Part shown: one piece after another, positions 1-7,408 of the stretch | How the letters are laid out: the number at the start of each line of letters is the position of its first letter | How positions within the stretch are numbered: position 1 is the first letter of the stretch | Assembly: GCA_039190005.1 (NCBI GenBank) | Contig: JBCCYM010000017.1 | Location: forward strand, 1 to 26,865 | Reading direction: 5' to 3' | Length of the DNA: 26,865 bases | Source: JBCCYM01 sp039190005 | Lineage (GTDB): Bacteria > Pseudomonadota > Gammaproteobacteria > UBA12402 | Program-made: the position numbers and the translations under genes | Notes under the pieces: model-generated | The model's input: the letters and a program-made list of their open reading frames with translations, nothing else | Told to the model about the DNA's origin: nothing | Databases searched by the model: none

Positions 1-41
1 AATTAAGGTATAAAAATTAAAAATAATAGAGGGTTTAAAAA

Positions 42-587
42 ATGAAAAAAATAAGCGTACTTCTGATTGTAGTAATATTTTCGTTTTCATTAAGTGTCGT
101 TTTTGGTTCAACAAACGACGTCACTGTTACTTATAAGTGTATTTTGAATGGAAAGCACCCAGGGCAATCATACTGTGCATTAGTGAAAACAGAAAACCAT
201 AGCCCTATTCCAAGAAGTTTGATAGGAGGCGCTACAATCTTTGGTTTTGGTACATTAAATAATGCATTTTATGCGGGAAGTGTTTCTGATTCACCTTTTT
301 CAAAATTCTACTTGCCACCAGCTAATGCTGAATCCTATCCTTTTTCTAACACTAGAATTTATAGCTTCACTGTAGTAGCCAAACATGTTAGCTTAGAACC
401 ATATTCTTTTAGAGGATATCATTTCTTTGCACCCGTATTTACACAACCTGCATCAGAATCTGTTTCCACACAGTTATCATCTTGTAAAATTACGGAAGGA
501 AATATACCTATTAAAATCAAACAATATCCTTTATTTTTAGATTTGTATGGCAGCATACAAGATTTTATTATTTGCAAAAGCGACTAG
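42..587 (+). CDS. Secreted hypothetical protein, four cysteines
   Basis: I do not recognise this 181-residue protein. An N-terminal signal peptide is visible (two lysines, a hydrophobic stretch at about residues 4-21, likely cleavage near G22/S23), so it should be exported to the periplasm or beyond. The mature part has four cysteines (C33, C45, C148, C178), which would allow two disulfides, and it is rich in Ser, Pro, Phe and Tyr. No catalytic motif and no later membrane segment are seen. The start is supported by an AGAGGG Shine-Dalgarno about seven bases upstream. It stands alone: the left edge of the window is 41 bases away, and about 270 bases separate it from trpR. No CGCG word occurs in its region, unlike the core genes further right, which may mean a different origin. 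Confidence 0.75.
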   Translation: MKKISVLLIVVIFSFSLSVVFGSTNDVTVTYKCILNGKHPGQSYCALVKTENHSPIPRSLIGGATIFGFGTLNNAFYAGSVSDSPFSKFYLPPANAESYPFSNTRIYSFTVVAKHVSLEPYSFRGYHFFAPVFTQPASESVSTQLSSCKITEGNIPIKIKQYPLFLDLYGSIQDFIICKSD

Positions 588-794
588 ACTAAGAGAATCG
601 GATACAACTTGAACAATTGCGATTGGGGAACAATAGGTATCAAATAGATAAAATTAATTGTAAGCTATGATTCTTCAGATAAATAAAGAATTGAGGACCT
701 AGTTTTAAAATTACCAACAAGGAACGCAACCCACTTGTTGAAAGCATCATAGCGCAATTGGACAAAGAAGTGCAGCACTTTAAGCGAATTTTAT

Positions 795-824
795 TTTACA
801 AAATGGACCATCGTACATTATAAT
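795..824 (+). promoter_or_regulatory. Sigma-70 promoter for trpR
   Basis: A TTTACA -35 box (795-800), an 18-base spacer and a perfect TATAAT -10 box (819-824) lie just before trpR. The -10 lies in a 10-bp perfect palindrome, CATTATAATG (816-825). Transcription should begin near 831. The ATG at 823 would lie inside the -10 box, which argues against it as the start codon. TrpR represses its own promoter in E. coli, so the palindrome could be an operator, but it lacks the CTAG core of the E. coli trp operator. Confidence 0.55.
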
Positions 825-858
825 GATCAGCAAAGCATTTTCGATTCAGGTACAAAAG

Positions 859-1146
859 ATGAAAGAAAAAAAAATAGGATGGGCTTCATTTCTAAAATTA
901 TGTCATCACAGCACATCCATTAAACAATGTGACGCAATTTTTCATTTGCTTTTTACCGCTGAAGAACGCGATCAACTTGCCGATCGTGTTTTGTTAGTGC
1001 GTGAATTGCTAAAAGGTGAAAAAACACAACGTCAAATTGCCGCTGATTTAAATATCAGTATTGCTAAAATCACCCGCGGATCCAATCAACTCAAAGAAAC
1101 TAATGAGGATGTTAAACAACATTTTCTCAACGCGATTGATCATTGA
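859..1146 (+). CDS. trpR: Trp operon repressor TrpR
   Basis: A TrpR-family, tryptophan-dependent DNA-binding repressor, 95 residues from the ATG at 859. The ligand residues known from E. coli are kept: T44, R54, R84 and G85 correspond to T33, R43, R73 and G74 here, in the motifs FTAEERD, ADRVLL and KITRGSN. The helix-turn-helix spans about residues 56-77 (TQRQIAADLNISIAKITRGS). I prefer this start to the in-frame ATG at 823 (107 residues) because it has a CAGG ribosome site eight bases upstream, while the ATG at 823 overlaps the -10 box and has no ribosome site. The gene is monocistronic and converges on kdsB with one base between them and no visible terminator. No trp biosynthesis gene is in the window, so its targets are elsewhere. 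Confidence 0.88.
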   Translation: MKEKKIGWASFLKLCHHSTSIKQCDAIFHLLFTAEERDQLADRVLLVRELLKGEKTQRQIAADLNISIAKITRGSNQLKETNEDVKQHFLNAIDH

Positions 1147-1147
1147 T

Positions 1148-1897
1148 TTATAGGAAACTATCACGAACTTTTCGCAAATCTTCGGCGGTATCAACGCCAA
1201 TACCTGGCGCTTCTTTTGCTTGTGCCACATGTATTTTATGACCATAGTATAAAATACGTAATTGTTCCAAAGCGGTTATTTTCCCTAACGCTATATTTGG
1301 TAACGCTGCATATATTTTAAGAAAACCAGCACGATAAGCATATAAACCAATATGACGACAAGCACAAGATAACCATTCATTCTGCGAGCCATCACGTTGA
1401 TCACGTAACCAAGGAATCGGACTACGGCTGAAATACAACGCATAGCCTTGGTGATCAACAACAACTTTTACGACATTAGGATCGTGAAGCACCGTAACAC
1501 TATCAACAGGTTCACAAAGTGTGGCTGTCACAGCTTCTGGATGCCTGATTAAATCATCAGCCACCTGATCTATTAGTTTGGGTGGAATAAGTGGTTCATC
1601 ACCCTGAACATTAACAATAATATCATCTTTGTCGTAATTTTTAAGACTAATTACCTCAGCAATGCGCTCCGTACCCGACTGGTGTTGAGTGCTAGTCAAG
1701 CAAACTGGCGCATTGATTGATCGAGCATGTTTCATAATGTCATAGCTATCCGTAGCAATTAATATACTATCAGCATTCGCTTGACAAGCACGTTCATAAA
1801 CACGCTGCAACATGGTTTTGCCAGCTATTTCCAACAATGGCTTATTCGGCAAGCGTGAAGATTGTAGTCGCACTGGAATGACAACACGAATTTTCAT
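1148..1897 (-). CDS. kdsB: CMP-KDO synthetase KdsB (3-deoxy-manno-octulosonate cytidylyltransferase)
   Basis: Activates KDO with CTP to CMP-KDO in the cytoplasm, for the inner core of lipopolysaccharide. The 249 residues match the family length. Visible motifs: the nucleotide-binding N-terminus IPVRLQSSRLPNKPL (R10, R15, K19), HQSGTERIAE (about 72-81), the metal-binding NVQGDEPL with D100, and HIGLYAYR. The start codon overlaps the stop of the preceding Trm112-like gene in an ATGA junction, so the two are translationally coupled. The order ycaR-kdsB is the usual gammaproteobacterial one, but lpxK and msbA, commonly upstream, are absent here. Confidence 0.96.
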   Translation of the reverse strand: MKIRVVIPVRLQSSRLPNKPLLEIAGKTMLQRVYERACQANADSILIATDSYDIMKHARSINAPVCLTSTQHQSGTERIAEVISLKNYDKDDIIVNVQGDEPLIPPKLIDQVADDLIRHPEAVTATLCEPVDSVTVLHDPNVVKVVVDHQGYALYFSRSPIPWLRDQRDGSQNEWLSCACRHIGLYAYRAGFLKIYAALPNIALGKITALEQLRILYYGHKIHVAQAKEAPGIGVDTAEDLRKVRDSFL

Positions 1898-2088
1898 GTT
1901 GTCAATGCCTCGTCGTTTAATTCCTGCGCCTCTGAGAGTAACATGATAGGAATATTATTTTTAATCGGGAAAACTAAGCGGTCAGCTCGACAAGTTAAGG
2001 TCTGTTTCTCACGATCATAAATAATTCGCCCTTTACATAAAGGGCAAACCAAGATATCGAGTAGTCGTTCATCAATATGCGCAGACAT
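1894..2088 (-). CDS. ycaR: Trm112/YcaR family small zinc-ribbon-like protein
   Basis: A 64-residue member of the Trm112/UPF0434 family, usually found between lpxK and kdsB. Its motif DERLLDILVCPLCKG carries a CPLC pair (C15, C18); a later C33 is also present. The family is known for small proteins that stabilise or activate partner enzymes (methyltransferases in eukaryotes); the role of bacterial YcaR is not settled. It is the first gene of a two-gene unit with kdsB. No Shine-Dalgarno is visible, and a candidate -10 box lies only six bases before the ATG, so the mRNA may be leaderless. Confidence 0.9.
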   Translation of the reverse strand: MSAHIDERLLDILVCPLCKGRIIYDREKQTLTCRADRLVFPIKNNIPIMLLSEAQELNDEALTT

Positions 2089-2094
2089 AGTACA

Positions 2095-2123
2095 ATTATA
2101 ATCGTCTTACTTGGATAAACCAA
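2095..2123 (-). promoter_or_regulatory. Candidate leaderless promoter for ycaR-kdsB, with a dyad at the -35
   Basis: On the minus strand, TTGGTT (2118-2123), 17 bases and TATAAT (2095-2100) form a plausible sigma-70 promoter. With usual spacing the first transcribed base is the A of the ycaR ATG (2088). A 6-5-6 dyad, ACTTGG-ATAAA-CCAAGT (2109-2125), covers the -35 box and could be an operator. The boxes are only moderately close to consensus apart from the -10. Confidence 0.4.
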
Positions 2124-2199
2124 GTTTAATCGTACATTGTTCGCCATAAAATCAGCAAATGGGTATTATTTTAAAAACCGCGGTGGTGCTTGAGCCTGT

Positions 2200-2223
2200 G
2201 TTCCCTGAGCTCGTCGAAGGAGG
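2200..2223 (+). repeat. Dispersed palindromic repeat, copy A
   Basis: GTTCCCTGAGCTCGTCGAAGG matches the repeat family consensus GGTYCCTGAGCYTGTCGAAGGG found at five other intergenic sites in this window. It lies between ycaR and the HigA-like gene. A weaker TGAGCCTGTG half-copy precedes it at 2191-2200. Confidence 0.7.
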
Positions 2224-2259
2224 CCGCCAAGCGATAGCACGACATCTTGATAAAAATAA

Positions 2260-2472
2260 TTAATTTTCCAGAAAACGCTTATACAATCTTATAAGCTTAT
2301 CCAGTTGTTGCTGATTTAAAGCATCCGCATAAGCGCGAAATAAAAGTAGCTTATTGATCTTTCTTATATTAACGCCCAAATAAGTCGCTATTTCTTTTTT
2401 ATCGAAATCAAATCTAAGCAAAAGATCAACAATTATTTCTCCAGGATGATCACCATAATGGTGTATTATCAT
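2260..2472 (-). CDS. Small HigA-like helix-turn-helix protein (orphan antitoxin-like)
   Basis: A 70-residue protein that resembles the Xre/HigA antitoxin fold: HPGEI at residues 9-13 is the start typical of HigA proteins, followed by a helix-turn-helix, KKEIATYLGVNIRKINKLL (about 25-43), and a terminal helix with QLDKLIRLYKRF in the place of the usual C-terminal part of the domain. HigA antitoxins are usually 90-100 residues, so it is short. An AGAAGG ribosome site six bases before the ATG supports translation. No HigB-like toxin is encoded next to it: upstream is a 366-base gap and downstream is a repeat. It may be a stand-alone DNA-binding protein or the remnant of a toxin-antitoxin pair. 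Confidence 0.65.
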   Translation of the reverse strand: MIIHHYGDHPGEIIVDLLLRFDFDKKEIATYLGVNIRKINKLLLFRAYADALNQQQLDKLIRLYKRFLEN

Positions 2473-2838
2473 CGTTAACCTTCTCTAGTTATATAGTTTC
2501 ATTCCTTACCTTACGATGAATTCCTTGTTGCAATAGTCCACACTTCCACCATTTATTCCAAAACATATCAGCAACGCCTAACAACGCTGACAATTAAATT
2601 TACACGATGTCCGCGGCGCTTAATGTTTATGAATAATTTGCAGGCTATTTGTTTCAACTGAAAATTTTAAAAGGGGGGATAAAATAAATCAGTCGAACAG
2701 GAGCAGTTAATATAACCTATCTCTACAATAAAGTCCAATGAATCTTGAATAAAAATAGCTTAACCTAAAGGTTCCTGAGCCTGCTTGCCCTTCGACCCTT
2801 CGACAGGCTCAGGGACCGCTGGGATTTTTAGGTTTAAT
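2473..2838. other. Intergenic region with one composite repeat hairpin
   Basis: No open frame with a ribosome site was found in these 366 bases. The right part holds the composite repeat (copy B). The rest is AT-rich and unremarkable. Confidence 0.6.
2762..2834. repeat. Composite dispersed repeat, copy B, inside an outer inverted repeat
   Basis: The inner stem GGTTCCTGAGCCTG (2770-2783) pairs with CAGGCTCAGGGACC (2804-2817), 14 bp with a single G-T. The 20-base loop contains two CCCTTCGA units. An unrelated outer inverted repeat encloses it: AACCTAAA (2762-2769) and TTTAGGTT (2827-2834). It lies immediately 3' of dprA and may act as a transcript end or stabilising structure. Confidence 0.8.
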
Positions 2839-3939
2839 TTACCGCACGCGACTATAGCCGCCATCCACACTTTGAATCAATCCCCGCAGTTCGAGCTGCA
2901 ACAACATTGAGGCCACAACTTCAACACTGAGATGACTACGGGTAATAATGCTATCCATAGCGGTACATTGATCATCAATGCAATCTAATAATTTTTGATA
3001 GCTTGCATCTAATGTCAGATCACTTTCAGCTGTCACTGTATCTTGGATCGCTTGTTCACCTTTTAGCAGCGACAGCTCTTCAGTAATATCCGCTGCTGTT
3101 TCAACTAATTTAGCACCCTGGCGTATCAAAGCATGGCACCCGCGTGCTAAAGGATTATGGATGGACCCCGGAATCGCGAAAACTTCTCGCCCTTGTTCCA
3201 AGGCGTACTGTGCCGTAATCAAAGAACCACTTTGTCGCCCCGCTTCAACAACCAGCACACCTCGACACAAACCGCTGATAATACGATTACGTCGCGGAAA
3301 ATTCTCGGCGCGCGGCGGTGTCTTTAAAGCAAACTCTGAAATTAAAGCGCCATCCTGAGCGACAATTTTTTCGGCTAAATCCTGATGTTTAGCGGGATAA
3401 ACACGATCAAGACCGCAACCGGATACGGCAATCGTGCTGCCACAACGGTTATGTTTCAACGCGGCTTTATGCACAACCGCATCAATACCTTGAGCTAGCC
3501 CACTAGTAATTACCAACCCCTGCTCTGCCAAATAATCAGCAAAGCGATCAGCGTTTTCTTCACCAATAGGACTGGGACGACGACTGCCAACAATAGCCAG
3601 TTGTGGTTGTGATAACACACTTGGATCACCTTTTATAAATAATACTAATGGTGGTTGGTAAATATCACGCAATAATGGCGGATAAAGTGGATCTCGCAAA
3701 CAAAGCAAATGATGATTTTCTTGTCCCGCCCATTCAAGTGTCGCGTCAAGCGCTTGCCAATCAAATGTTGTCATTGCCGTCGCTTTATCCGCGGATAAAC
3801 CGGCGGCAATTAACGCGTCGCGACCGGCATTAAACGCTGTTTTTAAATGTCCCCACCGCTGGCGCAAAGCCGCCGCGGTAATCGCGCCAATGCCATCAAT
3901 ATGGCTAAGCGCTAAATAATAGATAAGTTCTTCGTTCAA
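2839..3939 (-). CDS. dprA: DNA processing protein DprA
   Basis: DprA/Smf binds incoming single-stranded DNA and loads RecA during natural transformation. The 366 residues show the family layout: an N-terminal helix-hairpin-helix/SAM-like part (ALSHIDGIGAITAAALRQRW), the Rossmann-like core (AIVGSRRPSPIGEENADRFA; GLAQGIDAVVHKAAL; AVSGCGLDRVYPAKH; FPRRNRIISGLCRGVLVVEA; REVFAIPGSI), and a C-terminal winged helix (DML1-like, about residues 305-365). The start is a TTG (3937-3939) with an AGG about nine bases upstream. It is not beside smg/topA or def/fmt, as it is in many gammaproteobacteria. The organism may be competent, but no other com gene is in the window. Confidence 0.95.
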   Translation of the reverse strand: MNEELIYYLALSHIDGIGAITAAALRQRWGHLKTAFNAGRDALIAAGLSADKATAMTTFDWQALDATLEWAGQENHHLLCLRDPLYPPLLRDIYQPPLVLFIKGDPSVLSQPQLAIVGSRRPSPIGEENADRFADYLAEQGLVITSGLAQGIDAVVHKAALKHNRCGSTIAVSGCGLDRVYPAKHQDLAEKIVAQDGALISEFALKTPPRAENFPRRNRIISGLCRGVLVVEAGRQSGSLITAQYALEQGREVFAIPGSIHNPLARGCHALIRQGAKLVETAADITEELSLLKGEQAIQDTVTAESDLTLDASYQKLLDCIDDQCTAMDSIITRSHLSVEVVASMLLQLELRGLIQSVDGGYSRVR

Positions 3940-4095
3940 TTGTAATTGCCTGAAATAATAGATAGATAGTATGAATATACAAATATATATTGTAAATCAA
4001 TAGTAAAAAAATAGCAAGTTAAAACTAAAAACTGTAGCAATTCCCACTGAGCAACACTTGTAAAACCCAGCAAGAATTCAGGGCTACCTCATTAA

Positions 4096-4920
4096 AATAA
4101 TATCTTCGCATCTGGTATTTTCACTGGAAAGGTTGCGGCGCTTGAGAATAATAGTACCACATGGCATATTGTTGGATCGCCTAATAACGAATACCCTGAA
4201 TATAAGCCCGGTGCGATGGATATGGATAACAATGGCAATCTCTATCTCTATGTTGGTGATAGCGGTTCTGGATTATACAGTCTTTATAAGTACGACACGA
4301 ACTCAGCAACAGCTTCATGGGAAAATTTTCCTACTCGACCTGCATCATTACAAGACTACACTAATACTTTGTTATTCGATGAACAAACCGGCAAATTAAT
4401 TGTTGGTGGCACATTTTCACAGAGTGGTTCTGATTTAAATTACATTGCTCAAATACCCGTATCAAATCCATCCGAGGAAAGCTATGAACCTTTTGGACAT
4501 GGACTTTATGATAATGGATTCTCATCATCTTTTTATTCTGGAGTAAAAACCCTAGTTATGAATTCTGAAGGCACATTATTTGCTGGTGGCGCATTTACAC
4601 AAAATAATACTGGCGAAAAAAGCGACACTGGTGATGATCTGCATAATGTCGCATATTGGGACAACAGCACTCAGACCTGGCACCCGGTGGGACTGGGTTT
4701 CAATGATTTTGTCCGCGTCTTGTATTTTGATAGCGCAGGCAACCTTTATGCGGGAGGAGCATTCACTGAAGATGGCATTGAAGAAACATCGTTACCGTAT
4801 ATTGCTGAATATACCGATGGGACATGGCAATCGCTACAGTCGACGACTAGTAGTGAAAATCCAGACAAGTTAATTCGCACCATGACCAGCAACGCGCCAT
4901 TAGTATTATCCAGTGAATAA
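4096..4920 (+). pseudogene. 5'-truncated beta-propeller-type repeat protein
   Basis: The reading frame is open from 4096 to the stop at 4918-4920, but its first ATG is at 4216, and the sequence upstream of that ATG still encodes the same repeats. Blade-like units recur: IFASGIFTGK, LYLYVGDSGSG, LIVGGTFSQSG, LFAGGAFTQN, LYAGGAFTEDG. Each is followed by a W-containing strand such as STTWHIVG, QTWHPVG or GTWQSL. This is the pattern of kelch/NHL-like propeller repeats found in long secreted or surface proteins. No signal peptide, start codon or ribosome site precedes 4096; an in-frame stop at 4093-4095 ends the frame. I read it as the 3' part of a once longer gene. Expression from 4216 (234 residues) cannot be excluded. 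Confidence 0.7.
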
Positions 4921-4951
4921 TTGCCAGAATTAAAACGAGACGGATACGAAA

Positions 4952-5668
4952 TCAAGGGAAAATTTCATTGCCATCATAGGCGACACACTTGCCGCTGTCA
5001 GCAGGGGTAAGTGTGTCAATTACGGCTAACATTTTTTCAACTGAAGATGCAGGTGTAAATAAACGTTCCGGCGGGACATGTGTTTGAAAAGGTTGCGACA
5101 GTTTGCTGTCAACTGTACCGGGATGCAGACCGATAATAATCATTTTTTTGTGAAATCTTGCCATTTCAATGCTGGCATTTTTGATCAACATATTTAAAGC
5201 CGCCTTAGAAGCACGATAGGCATACCAACCACCTAATCGATTATCCGAAATACTGCCAACCCGTGCCGAGAGTACCGCGAAAATACCGCGGTGCTGTCGC
5301 CGCAAGTTTGGTAAAAAATGTTTCATGACCAATGCCGGCCCCAAAGTATTGGCGTGAAATACCCGCACAAAATTATCGGCGGCAATGTCTTTAAGTGATT
5401 TTTCTGGCATGATTGTATCTTGATGTAAAATACCCGTCGCGACTATCACCATATCCAAAGGCGCCTGTTCGCTAGCTTGTCGCGCCGCGGCTTCAATCGA
5501 AGCTTCATCAGCCATATCAATTTTCCCACTGATCACATTGGCTTGAGCAAATACCTTTCCCGAACGTGAAAAGGCATAAATCCGACTATCTTTATCACGA
5601 CCCGCTAATGCACAAGTGAACGCGTTACCGATAGCGCCTGACGCACCTATAACGGCAATCGTTTTCAT
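4952..5668 (-). CDS. Short-chain dehydrogenase/reductase (C-factor-like)
   Basis: A cytoplasmic SDR-family oxidoreductase. From the preferred ATG (5668) it has 238 residues and begins with the nucleotide-binding TIAVIGASGAIG motif, followed by an NNAG-like IVATGIL segment, a strand with FAVLSARVGSI, the catalytic YxxxK (YRASK), and LHPGTVDSKLSQPF after the active site. The sequence resembles the CsgA/C-factor subgroup of SDRs; the substrate is unknown. A GTG ten codons upstream (5698) would overlap the DUF423 gene; the ATG is preferred because family members begin close to the glycine motif. It follows the DUF423 gene by a few bases, so they are probably co-transcribed. Confidence 0.88.
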   Translation of the reverse strand: MKTIAVIGASGAIGNAFTCALAGRDKDSRIYAFSRSGKVFAQANVISGKIDMADEASIEAAARQASEQAPLDMVIVATGILHQDTIMPEKSLKDIAADNFVRVFHANTLGPALVMKHFLPNLRRQHRGIFAVLSARVGSISDNRLGGWYAYRASKAALNMLIKNASIEMARFHKKMIIIGLHPGTVDSKLSQPFQTHVPPERLFTPASSVEKMLAVIDTLTPADSGKCVAYDGNEIFP

Positions 5669-5675
5669 CAAATTA

Positions 5676-6053
5676 TTATCTTGAAAATTTGAAACCACAA
5701 TAAACCAGCATTAACCAAGCAACCATTAAGCTAACACCGCCTACAGGGGCGAGTTTTAACAGAAAAGATAAGGAAAAAATAACGGAGATATAAATACTAA
5801 AACAGAAAAGAACCGTGCCAAGCACAAACACATAGCCAGTAGCGTGAAATAAAGTCGACCGCACTAACTTATTATTACTGAAAGTAGCGATGCCCATAGC
5901 CGAAATCACGACGGCGTAAAATTGATTATAACGCACCGCTGTCATTAAACCGTGAAATAGCGCGCTGTTGACTTGTTGCTGCAACGCGTGTTCGACATAA
6001 GCGCCGAAAGCGACAGAAAAAAAGCCTAAAAAAGCGCCAATAATAAGCAACAT
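5676..6053 (-). CDS. DUF423 (YgdD-like) inner-membrane protein
   Basis: A 125-residue protein with four predicted membrane helices (about residues 2-20, 40-58, 70-90 and 100-120). The pattern GAFLGFFSVAFGAYVEHAL near the N-terminus, the YNQFYAVVISA helix, and KLAPVGGVSLMVAW match the DUF423 family, whose function is unknown. It lies between ahpD (30 bases upstream) and the SDR gene, in the same direction, and may belong to that transcript. Confidence 0.87.
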   Translation of the reverse strand: MLLIIGAFLGFFSVAFGAYVEHALQQQVNSALFHGLMTAVRYNQFYAVVISAMGIATFSNNKLVRSTLFHATGYVFVLGTVLFCFSIYISVIFSLSFLLKLAPVGGVSLMVAWLMLVYCGFKFSR

Positions 6054-6083
6054 TACCTTAACTCTTGATTATTGCTGGCTAAA

Positions 6084-6608
6084 TTAAGCAATACTTAAGG
6101 CTTGCGCTGTCGCGAAAATCACTGCCGCGATACGAACTGTCGATTGAATACCTTCTTTACTGATGTCAGCGCTGATTTTTTTCGTATGTGAATCAATACA
6201 AAGCCCGCAACCATTGATTGCTGAAACGGCTAAGCTCATTAATTCAAAATCGATTTGTTCAACACCGGGATTTGCCATCACATTCATGCGCAATTTTGCC
6301 GGCAGTTTAGCGTATTCCTTATCACTAACCAGATGAACAAAACGATAATAAATATTATTCATCCCCATAATCACCGCCGCGGCTTTGGCAGCCTCAATAT
6401 CAGTTTCAGCAAGTGTGGCGCTGACTTCAGCTAGCATACTATCCACCAGTTCCTGATTTTTGGTAGCAAAGGCGGATGCCAGCGCGATCAAGTGTATTTG
6501 TTTTACACTGAGTCCGAGCGATCCTTCTTCAGAGAGAACACCGCTAAGATTAAGCTTGATGTCTTTGGCATAACTGGGCAACTTTTGTTTTAGATCATTA
6601 ATCGACAT
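6084..6608 (-). CDS. ahpD: Alkyl hydroperoxidase AhpD
   Basis: A carboxymuconolactone-decarboxylase-fold protein that in Mycobacterium tuberculosis reduces AhpC through a CxxC pair. Here the 174 residues keep E122, C134, C137 and H141 in the motif GCGLCIDSHTKK, equivalent to the E118/C130/C133/H137 relay described for M. tuberculosis AhpD. An AGGAG ribosome site sits six bases before the ATG. It lies downstream of ahpC, separated by a 96-base spacer that holds a strong hairpin with repeat copy C. It is the likely electron donor for the AhpC upstream. Confidence 0.95.
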   Translation of the reverse strand: MSINDLKQKLPSYAKDIKLNLSGVLSEEGSLGLSVKQIHLIALASAFATKNQELVDSMLAEVSATLAETDIEAAKAAAVIMGMNNIYYRFVHLVSDKEYAKLPAKLRMNVMANPGVEQIDFELMSLAVSAINGCGLCIDSHTKKISADISKEGIQSTVRIAAVIFATAQALSIA

Positions 6609-6633
6609 AAAAAACTCCTACAGTTGAATGTTG

Positions 6634-6690
6634 ATATCGCCTGAACGCTCAAGGGTTCCTGAGCCCGTCGAAGGGAAGATCAGGCGATAT
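6634..6690. repeat. Dispersed repeat, copy C, within an 11-bp inverted repeat
   Basis: ATATCGCCTGA (6634-6644) and TCAGGCGATAT (6680-6690) are perfect complements. The 35 bases between them include the dispersed repeat GGTTCCTGAGCCCGTCGAAGGG (6654-6675). The structure lies between ahpC and ahpD and could partly end the ahpC transcript or protect its 3' end. Confidence 0.85.
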
Positions 6691-6704
6691 TAAATTTAAA
6701 TTAA

Positions 6705-7271
6705 TTAACTTACTTGATGCACATCAATTGTTTCTTCGCCTTTGTGCCAATTACAAGGACAAAGTTCATCGGTTTGCAAAGCGTCAAGCACACGCAATAC
6801 TTCCTGAGGGTTACGTCCGACATTGAGATCAGTTACCATTGAAAAACGCACAATACCATCAGGATCGATAATAAAGGTTGCCCGTTGTGAAACACCTTCT
6901 TGCGCATCCAAAATACCTAAAGCATTCGACAACTCACGCTTAACGTCGGCGAGCATCGGGAAGGGTAAATCGAGCAATTCTTCTTGATGTTTACGCCAGG
7001 CCCAATGGACAAACTCACTATCCGTTGATGCCGCTAAAATCTGAGTGTCACGATCTTCAAAGTCTTGCTTCAATTTACCAAACGCGGCAATTTCAGTCGG
7101 ACAGACAAAAGTAAAATCTTTAGGATAAAAGAAGATCATCAACCATTTTCCTTGATAGGTTTTTTCATTGATATCAATAAAAACATTATCAATGCTAATA
7201 TCAGAAAACGGTTTACCGTCAACGGCTTTTAAATGAAACTGGGGAAATTTTTCACCAACGCTTATAGTCAT
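6705..7271 (-). CDS. ahpC: Peroxiredoxin AhpC
   Basis: A cytoplasmic 2-Cys peroxiredoxin that reduces hydrogen peroxide and organic peroxides. The peroxidatic C57 is in DFTFVCPTE, with T54 and the conserved arginine in QRATFIIDP. The C-terminus has a C171-P-C173 pair in ELCPCNWHKGEE, as in the M. tuberculosis-type AhpC (C174/C176) that is recharged by AhpD; the length of 188 fits. The start has an AGAGGA ribosome site. The promoter upstream is close to sigma-70 consensus. With ahpD behind it, this is a two-gene peroxide defence unit. No OxyR gene is nearby. Confidence 0.96.
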   Translation of the reverse strand: MTISVGEKFPQFHLKAVDGKPFSDISIDNVFIDINEKTYQGKWLMIFFYPKDFTFVCPTEIAAFGKLKQDFEDRDTQILAASTDSEFVHWAWRKHQEELLDLPFPMLADVKRELSNALGILDAQEGVSQRATFIIDPDGIVRFSMVTDLNVGRNPQEVLRVLDALQTDELCPCNWHKGEETIDVHQVS

Positions 7272-7315
7272 AGTTTTTTCCTCTTGGTCAAAAGTTAAAG
7301 TATCTAGTCTTCTTG

Positions 7316-7344
7316 ATAATAGGGCTTGCCATAATAAATTTCAA
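7316..7344 (-). promoter_or_regulatory. Strong sigma-70 promoter of ahpC
   Basis: On the minus strand, TTGAAA (7339-7344), 17 bases and TATTAT (7316-7321): 9 of 12 positions match consensus with ideal spacing. It lies about 45 bases upstream of the ahpC start. No clear OxyR dyad was recognised. Confidence 0.65.
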
Positions 7345-7408
7345 TACCTAATAGCATCTCAGTTTACTTATTTTTCTCTATGTTCGACATTTTTCTTCGT
7401 CATTCCCG

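Noticed and set aside
2109..2125. Dyad read as a terminator for the HigA-like gene
   Set aside because: The stem is only 6 bp, lacks a T-run on the minus strand, and overlaps promoter boxes.
4133..4399. Second frame over the truncated propeller gene
   Set aside because: It overlaps the frame that carries the GGAFT-type repeats and has no such pattern itself.
4843..4852. CTAG-containing site as TrpR operator
   Set aside because: It lies inside the coding remnant and lacks the symmetric trp operator arms.
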